Source of the DNA: JAVVHH01 sp050954595
Lineage (GTDB): Bacteria > Pseudomonadota > Alphaproteobacteria > Acetobacterales > Acetobacteraceae
Direction: 5' to 3'
Assembly: GCA_050954595.1 (NCBI GenBank)
Contig: JBPBQE010000299.1
Coordinates: forward strand, 1 to 13,833
DNA length: 13,833 bases
The position numbers were made by a program, and so were the translations under genes. A model generated the notes under the pieces. It saw only the letters and a program-made list of their open reading frames with translations, was not told the DNA's origin and did no database searches. Of the stretch, positions 1 to 6,241 are shown one piece after another (the stretch's first letter is position 1; every line of letters begins with the position of its first letter).

Positions 1-1313
1 CGCGGGTTGAGCGAGCTGTCCGGGTTCTGGAACACGATCTGGGCGCGGCGGCGGAAGGCCGGGTCGGGGCGGTCGCCCACGAGGTCGCCGCCGAAGCGAA
101 TCTGGCCGCCGCGCGACGGCAGCAGGCGCAGCAGCAAGCGCCCGAGCGTAGATTTACCGCAGCCGGATTCGCCCACCAGTCCGACCACTTCGCCGGCGCG
201 GATGCGCAGCGACACGCTGTCGACGGCCAGCACGCTGCGATCCCGGCCGAGCAGCCGGGCTATGGCACCGCCAGTCTCGAAGCGGGCCGTGAGGTCGTGC
301 GCTTCGAGTAGGAATGGGGCGGCTGCTTGCGGGACAGGGCGCGCAACGTCCTCGATCGGCCATGCGACACCGGCCAGCTCCGTCGTGCGGTGGCAGGCGG
401 CGGCGTTGGGCGCGCCGAAGAGGGTCTGTGGCCGGTCGCAGCCGGCGGCGGCGAAGGGGCAGCGGGGGCGGAAATTGCAGCCGGGGTCCGGCTGGGTCAG
501 GTCCGGCAGGCCACCCGGAATCGGCGCGAGGCGACCGGCATGCGGGTGATCCGGCCGCGGCAGGGCGGCCAGCAGGCCCTTGGTGTAGGGGTGGCGCGGC
601 CGGTGCAGCACGTCCGCCGCGCTTCCGGTCTCGGCGACGCGGCCGGCGTAGAGCACGGCCACGCTGTCGCAGAGTCGGTCGACGATGCCGAGATTGTGGC
701 TGACCAGCAGCATCGAGAGGTTGCGGCGGGCCTGCAGCTCGGCCAACAGGGCCAGGATCTGGGCCTCGACCGTCACGTCCAGCGCGGTGGTCGGCTCGTC
801 GAGGAGCAGCAGGTTGGGCTCGGTGGAGAGTGCAGCGGCGATGCCGACACGCTGCTTCATGCCGCCGGAGAGCTGGTGCGGGTAGGCTCGCATGATCTCG
901 GCCGGGCGCGGAATGCCGGTTTCGGCGAGCAGTTCGGTGCCGCGGGCCCAGGCGGCATGCGGCGTGCTGCCGAGGTGCAGGCGCATCGGCTCGGTGAGCT
1001 GGGCGCCGATGGTGCGGGCCGGGTTGAGGGCGGCGGCGGTGTCTTGGAAGACGATGCCGATGCGGCGACCGCGAAGCAGCGGCGCTTCCCGCGCGAGGTC
1101 GTGCCCGTCATAGGCGAGGCGACGGGCGATGGCGGCGCCAGGTGGCAGCAGACCGAGCAGCGCGAGCAGCACGGTGGACTTGCCGGAACCGGACTCGCCG
1201 ACGAGGCCGAGCACCTGGCCGGGCGCGACCGCGAGCGAGATGTCCTGCACCGCATGCAGCTTCCCGTAGCGAACGGACAGACCGTCGATCGAAAGGCCGG
1301 TTGGCTCAGTCAT
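1..1313 (-). CDS. Fused dipeptide/oligopeptide-type ABC transporter ATP-binding protein (two ATPase domains), 3' end cut by window
   Basis: This is the cytoplasmic energy-coupling ATPase of a peptide/nickel-type (Dpp/Opp) importer, with the DppD-like and DppF-like halves fused as in GsiA. The frame is open from ATG at 1313 to position 1, giving 437 residues, so the second half is incomplete. Domain 1 has Walker A GESGSGKST (39-47), Q-loop VFQD (88-91), signature LSGGMKQR (148-155), Walker B LLLLDEP (168-174) and an H-loop His (206). The oligopeptide-transporter C-terminal region follows, starting at HPYTKGLL (241-248), with cysteines 279, 285, 292 and 307. In OppD/DppD proteins such cysteines have been linked to an iron-sulfur cluster. 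Domain 2 starts near 336, with Walker A GESGCGKST (381-389) and Q-loop VFQNP (427-431). The start overlaps the upstream permease stop by 8 bp and has no clear Shine-Dalgarno, which suggests translational coupling. Confidence 0.93.
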   Translation of the reverse strand, partial: MTEPTGLSIDGLSVRYGKLHAVQDISLAVAPGQVLGLVGESGSGKSTVLLALLGLLPPGAAIARRLAYDGHDLAREAPLLRGRRIGIVFQDTAAALNPARTIGAQLTEPMRLHLGSTPHAAWARGTELLAETGIPRPAEIMRAYPHQLSGGMKQRVGIAAALSTEPNLLLLDEPTTALDVTVEAQILALLAELQARRNLSMLLVSHNLGIVDRLCDSVAVLYAGRVAETGSAADVLHRPRHPYTKGLLAALPRPDHPHAGRLAPIPGGLPDLTQPDPGCNFRPRCPFAAAGCDRPQTLFGAPNAAACHRTTELAGVAWPIEDVARPVPQAAAPFLLEAHDLTARFETGGAIARLLGRDRSVLAVDSVSLRIRAGEVVGLVGESGCGKSTLGRLLLRLLPSRGGQIRFGGDLVGDRPDPAFRRRAQIVFQNPDSSLNP

Positions 1314-2136
1314 GATGCGGATCGAGCCGTTCGCGCAGGCCCTCGCCGACGAGATTGACGCTGACCAGGAGCAGGCACAGGCAGAGGCCGGGCGCGAGGC
1401 AGATCCAGGGGGCCTGGGTGAGGAAGTCGCGCCCGCCGGCGATCATGAGGCCCCATTCGCTGGCGGGCGGCTGCGGCCCGAGGCCGAGGAAGGAGAGGGC
1501 GGAGCCGAGCAGGATGGCGAAGGTCACGCGTAAGGCGCACTCGACGATGATCGGTGGCCAGGCGTTCGGCAGCACCTCGTGCCACAGGATCGGCAGCGCA
1601 CCCTCGCCGCGCGCACGGGCGGCTTGGACGAACTCCTCCTCGAGCAGGCCGAGCGCCACGGCCCGGGTTAGCCGCACCAGGATCGGCACGTAGACGAGGC
1701 CGACCACCGCGATGGTCTTGAGCAGGCTGGGCGGTGTCACGGCCAGCACCAGCAGGCCAAGCAGGACCGGTGGCAGCGAGATCAGCAGGTCGACGCCGCG
1801 CATGATCGCCTGGTCGGTCCAGCCGCGATGGAAGGCGGCGAGCAGGCCGAGCGGCACGCCGACGACGAGGCTGATGGCCATCGCGCCCGCGCCGGTAGCG
1901 AGCGACAGATAGCCGCCGGCCAGCACGCGGGACAGCACGTCGCGGCCGAACTCGTCGGTGCCGAACGGGTGCAGCGGACCCGGCGCCTGCAGCCGATTGC
2001 GGGCGGAGAACATGGTGGGGTCGAACGGCGTCCAGACGGTGCCGACCAGGCATGCCGCCACGACCAGCAACAGGATGATGCCGCCGACGAGCAGCACGGA
2101 GGGTGGGCGGAGGCGAGGCAGCTCCAGCGTGCTCAT
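1306..2136 (-). CDS. Dipeptide/oligopeptide-type ABC transporter permease (DppC-like)
   Basis: This is the second inner-membrane permease subunit of the importer, 276 residues, a normal length for the DppC/OppC family. A first membrane segment lies at about 13-35. The family's FGTDEFGRDVLSR motif follows at 58-70, and then several hydrophobic spans. The cytoplasmic EAA loop that contacts the ATPase is QAARARGEGALPILWHEVLP (171-190). A late FLGLGPQPPASEWG stretch (217-229) is also typical. The start codon overlaps the upstream permease stop as ATGA (4 bp), and its own stop lies inside the start of the ATPase gene. It is therefore the fourth gene of a five-gene operon. The substrate cannot be read from the permease. 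Confidence 0.93.
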   Translation of the reverse strand: MSTLELPRLRPPSVLLVGGIILLLVVAACLVGTVWTPFDPTMFSARNRLQAPGPLHPFGTDEFGRDVLSRVLAGGYLSLATGAGAMAISLVVGVPLGLLAAFHRGWTDQAIMRGVDLLISLPPVLLGLLVLAVTPPSLLKTIAVVGLVYVPILVRLTRAVALGLLEEEFVQAARARGEGALPILWHEVLPNAWPPIIVECALRVTFAILLGSALSFLGLGPQPPASEWGLMIAGGRDFLTQAPWICLAPGLCLCLLLVSVNLVGEGLRERLDPHHD

Positions 2137-3089
2137 GCGGCCGAGGCCACGCGGATGCGGGGGTTCAGCACGGCGTAGAGCAGGTCGGCGATCAGGTTGG
2201 CGCAGGCGTAGATGGCGGTGACGACCATCATGCCGGCTTGCAGCAGCGGAAGGTCGTGGTGGTCGATGGCGTAGACCAGCATGCGGCCGAGGCCGGGGAA
2301 GGCGAACACGGTTTCCACCACGACGATGCCGCCGATCAGCAGCCCGGCGTCGATCGCCAGCACCGTGATGGCCGGCATCAGCGCGTTCGGCACGGCATGT
2401 CGCCAGAGCACGCGGCGTTCCGGCAGGCCGCGCGCCCGGGCTGCCAACACGTAGCGGGAGGCGAGCACGTCGAGCAGGGAGGACCGGGTCAGGCGTGAGA
2501 TATGGGCGAGCAGGCCGAGCGACAGCACCATGACCGGCAGGACGAGATGGGCGGCCCAGCCGAGCGCGCCGGCCTCGGCCATGGGCGCGTAGCCGGTGGC
2601 GGGGAGCCAGTGCAGGACCGAGGCGAACAGCAGCACGGCGACGATGGCCCAGAAGAATTCCGGGATGGCGATGAGCACGAACTGTCCGAGCGTCAGCGCA
2701 TGGTCGGCGGCGCTGCCCTTGTGCGTGGCGGCGTGCAGCCCGAGCGCGATGCCCCCGACTGCGACCAGCAACAGCGCCGGCACCGCGAGCAGGGCGGAGC
2801 GGCCGAGTGCCTCGCCGATCAGGGCGGCGGCGGGGCGGGACATCACGACGCTCTCGCCGAAATCGCCGTGCAGCATGCCGGAAAGCCAGTGCCAGTATTG
2901 CAGCACGAGGGGATCGTTGAGGCCGAGCTTGGCCTCGAGCGCCGCGACGGCGGCGGGCGTCGCGTATTCGCCCAGGATCGCATAGGCGACGTTGCCCGGC
3001 AGCAGGTGCACGATCGCGAAGATCAGCACCGACATGCCGAGCATGACGCCCACGACGCCTAGCAGGCGCTGGAGGACGAAGCTGGCCAC
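2133..3089 (-). CDS. Dipeptide/oligopeptide-type ABC transporter permease (DppB-like), GTG start
   Basis: This is the first inner-membrane permease subunit, 318 residues. The N-terminal layout is that of DppB/OppB: FVLQRLLG followed by a membrane span (about 11-30), LLPGN (29-33), then an external region with LGLNDPLVLQYWHWL (55-69) and GDFGES (75-80). The EAA loop is AARARGLPERRVLWRHAVPN (216-235), and the family motif FAFPGLGRM lies near the C-terminus. The start is GTG at 3089, directly after the TAA stop of the binding-protein gene (3090-3092) with no gap. This points to coupled translation. No better ATG start lies nearby. Confidence 0.93.
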   Translation of the reverse strand: MASFVLQRLLGVVGVMLGMSVLIFAIVHLLPGNVAYAILGEYATPAAVAALEAKLGLNDPLVLQYWHWLSGMLHGDFGESVVMSRPAAALIGEALGRSALLAVPALLLVAVGGIALGLHAATHKGSAADHALTLGQFVLIAIPEFFWAIVAVLLFASVLHWLPATGYAPMAEAGALGWAAHLVLPVMVLSLGLLAHISRLTRSSLLDVLASRYVLAARARGLPERRVLWRHAVPNALMPAITVLAIDAGLLIGGIVVVETVFAFPGLGRMLVYAIDHHDLPLLQAGMMVVTAIYACANLIADLLYAVLNPRIRVASAA

Positions 3090-4589
3090 TTAGCTTATCG
3101 TGGCGGTGCGGAGGTCGAACCAGCGCAGCGGGTGGGTCTGGACGTTGACGCCTCGCCTGTAAGCGCAGGCGAAGTTGACGGAGTAGGCGAAGAACGAGGC
3201 CGGGTTGGCAGTGAGGGCGGATTGGAAAGCGATGTATTGCTTCTTCTGCACCTCGATGTCGGCGGAGAGGCGGGCAGCGTCCAGCGCGGTGTCCACGTCG
3301 GCGTTGCTGTAGTGCCAGAGGCGGTCGTTCCAGGAGCCCTTGCTGCGGAGGAAGGCGTAGACGCTGGTGTCGATCGTCGGGCGGCCGAAGAAGCCATCGA
3401 TGTAGAGCGGGGCCTTGCCGGAAACCTCGGCATTGAAGTTGGAGAACGGCACGCGCTGCACCTGCAGGTCGAACCCGCCGGGCTTGGCGAGTTGCTGCAG
3501 TGTGACGGCCAGGCGTTCGCGCACGGGGCGGCCGACTGGGGCGACGATGGTGATTTTGACGCCCTGCGGATAGCCGGCTTCGGCCAGCAGCTTCTTGGCG
3601 GCGACCGGGTCGGTCTTCGGGATAGCGATATCTTTTCCGTAAAACGGGTGGCTGGGCGGGATGGGACTGATTGTCTCGACGCCCTGGCCGAATAAGGTCA
3701 ACTCGACCACGTCGGCCTTGTCGACGGCGAGATGGAAGGCCTGGCGCACCCGCTTGTCGTTGAAGGGCGGGATCAGGTTGTTCATGATCGCGGCGTCCCA
3801 GGAGGCGGTGGGCACACTGTCGACGCGCAGACCGGTGTTGCCGGATAGCGGCTTCACCTGATCCAGCGGCAGATCCCAGACCACGTCGATATCGCCGGCC
3901 TGCAGCGCGGCAAGCTTGACGCTCATTTCGGGGATGATGCGCAACTCTACGCCGTCGAGCTTGGGCAGACCGGGCTCGAAGTAGTCCAGATGCTTCGCCA
4001 TCACCAAGCGGTCGCCAGGGGTGTAGCTGACGAACTTGAACGGGCCGGTGCCGATCGGCGTCTTGGACGCATCGATGCCGCGCGGCGTGATCTTGACTTG
4101 GCGGTCCGCAAGGATGTCGGCGAAGCCTCCATAGGGGAAGGAGAGCGTGAAGACGACGGTGGCCGGGTCGGGGGCGGCGACGTCCTGGATCATGTCGTAT
4201 TGGCTGCGGGAGGGCGCGGTCACGGCGGGGTCAAGAAGGCGGCGAAACATCGCCACCACGTCGTCGGCGACCAGCACGGCCCCGTTATGAAATTTGACGC
4301 CCTGCCGCAGCTTGAAGGTCCAGGACTTGCTGTCCTCGCTGGCAGTCCAGCTTTCGGCCAGGTCGGGCTCGAGCGTGAGGTCCTCGCGGATGCGGGTGAG
4401 TCCGCTGAACACCAGGTTATCGTAGATGTATTCGTCGCCGATCGTGGCGAGCAGCGGATCGAGCGCGTTCAGCGAGGATCCGATGCCGATGCGGAGCACG
4501 TTTCCGGGTGCGGCGCGGGCAACCGGAATGCTTTGCATCGCAGAGACGGCGAGCGCTGTGCCCAGCAGGGTACGGCGACGAAATGTCAT
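3090..4589 (-). CDS. Family 5 extracellular solute-binding protein of the ABC importer
   Basis: This is the periplasmic receptor that presents substrate to the downstream permeases. From ATG at 4589 it has 499 residues. The N-terminus MTFRRRTLLGTALAVSAMQ has an RRRTLLG twin-arginine-like motif and ends in an ARAAP-like cleavage site, so export is probably Tat-dependent. Typical family 5 (SBP_bac_5) blocks are present: LDPLLATIGDEYIYDNLVFSG, LEPDLAESW, WTFKLRQGVKFHNGA, GTGPFKFVSY, PPFNDKRVRQAFHLAVDK and KKLLAEAGYP. A longer frame opens at 4664, but it would overlap the end of the monooxygenase and put 25 extra residues before the signal peptide, so 4589 is preferred. The gap to the monooxygenase stop is 10 bp. 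The family carries peptides, nickel, opines and many other solutes, so the ligand is unknown. Confidence 0.92.
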   Translation of the reverse strand: MTFRRRTLLGTALAVSAMQSIPVARAAPGNVLRIGIGSSLNALDPLLATIGDEYIYDNLVFSGLTRIREDLTLEPDLAESWTASEDSKSWTFKLRQGVKFHNGAVLVADDVVAMFRRLLDPAVTAPSRSQYDMIQDVAAPDPATVVFTLSFPYGGFADILADRQVKITPRGIDASKTPIGTGPFKFVSYTPGDRLVMAKHLDYFEPGLPKLDGVELRIIPEMSVKLAALQAGDIDVVWDLPLDQVKPLSGNTGLRVDSVPTASWDAAIMNNLIPPFNDKRVRQAFHLAVDKADVVELTLFGQGVETISPIPPSHPFYGKDIAIPKTDPVAAKKLLAEAGYPQGVKITIVAPVGRPVRERLAVTLQQLAKPGGFDLQVQRVPFSNFNAEVSGKAPLYIDGFFGRPTIDTSVYAFLRSKGSWNDRLWHYSNADVDTALDAARLSADIEVQKKQYIAFQSALTANPASFFAYSVNFACAYRRGVNVQTHPLRWFDLRTATIS

Positions 4590-4599
4590 GGCGTGGCTT

Positions 4600-5913
4600 T
4601 CATCCGGGGTTGGCGAGATTTTCGCGTAGGGTGCGGCCCGCGTATTCGCGCCGCAGCAGGCCACGGCGCTGCAACACGGGCGTCACGATTCGAGCAAAGT
4701 CCTCATAGGTGGTCGGGAACGTCGTAGGCGGCAGCACAAAGCCGTCGCAGGCACCACCGACGAACCAATCCTCCATCACGTCGGCAATCTGCGACCCGGT
4801 GCCGGCCAACAGAGCCCGTGGTTTGCGGATCGCGGCGGCGAAACTGATGCCCTGCGCCCGGGCTACCTGGCTCATCCGGTCGCGCGACCCGGCGATCCCG
4901 CGGTTGCCCGCCTCCGCCTCCGCCTGCTCCGCCGTTTCTACCCGGCTCAGGTCGACGCCGAGCAGGGTTGACGAGGAGGCGAGCACCAACTCCGGATCGA
5001 TCAGTGTCTCAAAGAACGCAGCCTTCTCGCGGGCGATCGCCTCCGTTTCGCCGATCACCACCGACAGGGTCGGCAGCACGCGGATGTCGGAAGGGTCGCG
5101 GCCGATGGCGCGCATGCGATCATGGATGTCATTACGGAAGGCGATCGCATCCGCCTTGGTGGCCGGGGTAGCGAAGATCACGTCGGCCCACCGCACCGCA
5201 CACTCCCGTCCGCGGGGAGACGAGCCAGCCTGCAGAATGACCGGCCGGCCTTGTGGGCTGCGCGGGATCGACATCGGGCCCCGCACGGAAACGTATGGCC
5301 CCTCATGGTCGGCGTAGCGGATCTTCGACGCGTCGGCGAACACCCCGGATTCCTTGTCCATCACCAAGGCGTCCGCATCCCAGCAATCCCAGAGCGAGAA
5401 GCAAGCTTGCATTACGTCATCGGCGCGGTCGTAGCGCTCGTCTTTCGGTGGGATACCGGACAAGCCGACGTTGCGTGCCTCGAAGTCGGATGCGGATGTG
5501 ACGACGTTCCAAGCCGCGCGCCCTTTGCTCAGCAGGTCCAGCGAGCCGAGTGAGCGGGCGATGTGGTAGGGCTGATTGAAGGTGGTCGAGATGGTGTTCG
5601 CCAAGCCCAGATGCTTGGTCACCCGAGCCATCAGCGGCAAGACGATCATCGGGTCGATCAGGCTCATCTGCCCGCCTCTTCCCACGTAATCGGCGAAGCT
5701 ATCCTTGTACACGTCGGGCAGGCCCAGCCCGTCGGCAAAGAACATCGCGTCGAAACGGGCCTCTTCCATTAGCCGGGCCACGTCTTCGTAACGCTCCGCA
5801 TCCCAAATGTCGTGCAGCGACGCGGTGGGATGGCGCCAGGCGCTGGCGTAACTTGCTGTGGGTCCTGTCTTCAAATAGGCGACTAGGTGCATTTTGCGGT
5901 TTGCGACGGGCAT
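4600..5913 (-). CDS. LLM-class flavin-dependent monooxygenase (NtaA/SnaA/DszA/SoxA family)
   Basis: This is a cytoplasmic TIM-barrel monooxygenase that uses reduced FMN and oxygen. Relatives attack nitrilotriacetate, EDTA, dibenzothiophene sulfone or pristinamycin precursors. At 437 residues it matches the family length (about 440-460). Diagnostic blocks are FFADGLGLP (58-66), SLIDPMIVLPLMARVTKHLG (84-103), TFNQPYHIARSLGSLDLLSK (111-130), GRAAWNVVTS (131-140), GRPVILQAGSSPRG and the C-terminal DGFVLPPTTFPTTYEDFARI. It is the first gene of the ABC-transporter operon, so its substrate is probably what the transporter brings in. Such enzymes need a separate flavin reductase, and none is seen here. 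The start at 5913 has no Shine-Dalgarno, and Met8 (5892) is the alternative. The frame is closed upstream by a TAG, so no longer form is likely. Confidence 0.92.
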   Translation of the reverse strand: MPVANRKMHLVAYLKTGPTASYASAWRHPTASLHDIWDAERYEDVARLMEEARFDAMFFADGLGLPDVYKDSFADYVGRGGQMSLIDPMIVLPLMARVTKHLGLANTISTTFNQPYHIARSLGSLDLLSKGRAAWNVVTSASDFEARNVGLSGIPPKDERYDRADDVMQACFSLWDCWDADALVMDKESGVFADASKIRYADHEGPYVSVRGPMSIPRSPQGRPVILQAGSSPRGRECAVRWADVIFATPATKADAIAFRNDIHDRMRAIGRDPSDIRVLPTLSVVIGETEAIAREKAAFFETLIDPELVLASSSTLLGVDLSRVETAEQAEAEAGNRGIAGSRDRMSQVARAQGISFAAAIRKPRALLAGTGSQIADVMEDWFVGGACDGFVLPPTTFPTTYEDFARIVTPVLQRRGLLRREYAGRTLRENLANPG

Positions 5914-5971
5914 GCCGACGTGAATGCAATTAGTATGCCTACAAAAGAGGTATGCCTAACGTGAATAGCAT
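5912..5971. repeat. Imperfect direct repeats at the start of the monooxygenase gene (candidate operator)
   Basis: GTATGCCTA occurs at 5933-5941 and again at 5950-5958, 17 bp apart. ACGTGAAT occurs at 5918-5925 and 5959-5966. Together these make two versions of an ATGCC-ACGTGAAT-GCA unit, starting at 5912 and 5952, with a third ATGCCTA between them. The first copy includes the complement of the monooxygenase start codon. ATGCCTAC recurs at 6221-6228, just before the symporter ribosome-binding site. The repeats are directly visible; a role as regulator-binding sites is inference. Confidence 0.5.
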
Positions 5972-6160
5972 CGGTGGCAAACGTTGTACTGGCGATAGCT
6001 AACACCGCGCTGTCTGCCATAGCGTCGAGGCAGTCGCATTCCTCGATGGGCGGGTACCGATGATGACCTAAGCCCAGTCCGCGAGAACTACCGTTACTGA
6101 TCGCCGCGCGCTTTTTCGAATGAGGCCCATAAGTTTAGTCTCGACGGGTGCTGACGAGCA

Positions 6161-6178
6161 TGCTTCATTTATGAAGCA
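6161..6178. promoter_or_regulatory. Perfect 8+8 bp palindrome upstream of the symporter gene (candidate operator)
   Basis: TGCTTCAT-TT-ATGAAGCA is a perfect inverted repeat with a 2-bp centre. It ends 63 bp upstream of the symporter start codon. Its size and symmetry fit a dimeric helix-turn-helix regulator site (for example GntR-, IclR- or TetR-type), but I cannot name the protein. There is no T-run after it and it sits upstream of a gene, so a terminator is unlikely. Confidence 0.5.
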
Positions 6179-6193
6179 GTCGAACAAATCGAC
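6179..6193. promoter_or_regulatory. Short inverted repeat next to the palindrome
   Basis: GTCGA (6179-6183) and TCGAC (6189-6193) are 5-bp arms around a 5-bp AT-rich centre, abutting the stronger palindrome. It could be a second half of a composite operator. On its own it is short enough to be chance. Confidence 0.25.
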
Positions 6194-6229
6194 GCTCCGG
6201 GAGAGCCAATACGCGTTCACATGCCTACT

Positions 6230-6235
6230 AAAGGA
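6230..6235 (+). promoter_or_regulatory. Ribosome-binding site that sets the symporter start
   Basis: AAAGGA at 6230-6235 stands 6 nt before ATG at 6242. It decides for the start at 6242 over the in-frame ATG at 6221, which would lie upstream of this site and lacks one of its own. Confidence 0.7.
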
Positions 6236-6241
6236 ACATGT

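Larger units (their letters stand above)
5914..6241. promoter_or_regulatory. Divergent intergenic control region between the monooxygenase operon and the symporter operon
   Basis: These 328 bp hold no supported gene and are visibly more AT-rich than the flanking genes. Both operons must start transcription from here. I see imperfect direct repeats at the monooxygenase end and a perfect palindrome plus a second inverted repeat at the symporter end; these are listed separately. I found no convincing -35/-10 pair in either direction, which fits activator-dependent promoters but does not prove them. No regulator gene lies in the window. Confidence 0.75.

Noticed and set aside
327..1358. Long plus-strand open frame opposite the ATPase gene
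   Set aside because: It is the mirror of a GC-rich coding strand. The minus-strand frame has all ABC ATPase motifs in order, while this one is Arg/Gly/Ala-rich and resembles nothing.
4590..4664. Upstream extension of the family 5 binding protein to 4664
   Set aside because: It would put 25 residues before the twin-arginine-type signal peptide and overlap the end of the monooxygenase gene. ATG at 4589 fits better.
6221..6241. In-frame ATG at 6221 as symporter start
   Set aside because: The AAAGGA ribosome-binding site at 6230-6235 lies downstream of it and correctly spaced for ATG at 6242.
5914..6241. CRISPR, tRNA or riboswitch in the divergent spacer
   Set aside because: The repeats are too few and irregular for CRISPR, and no cloverleaf or known riboswitch core is visible.
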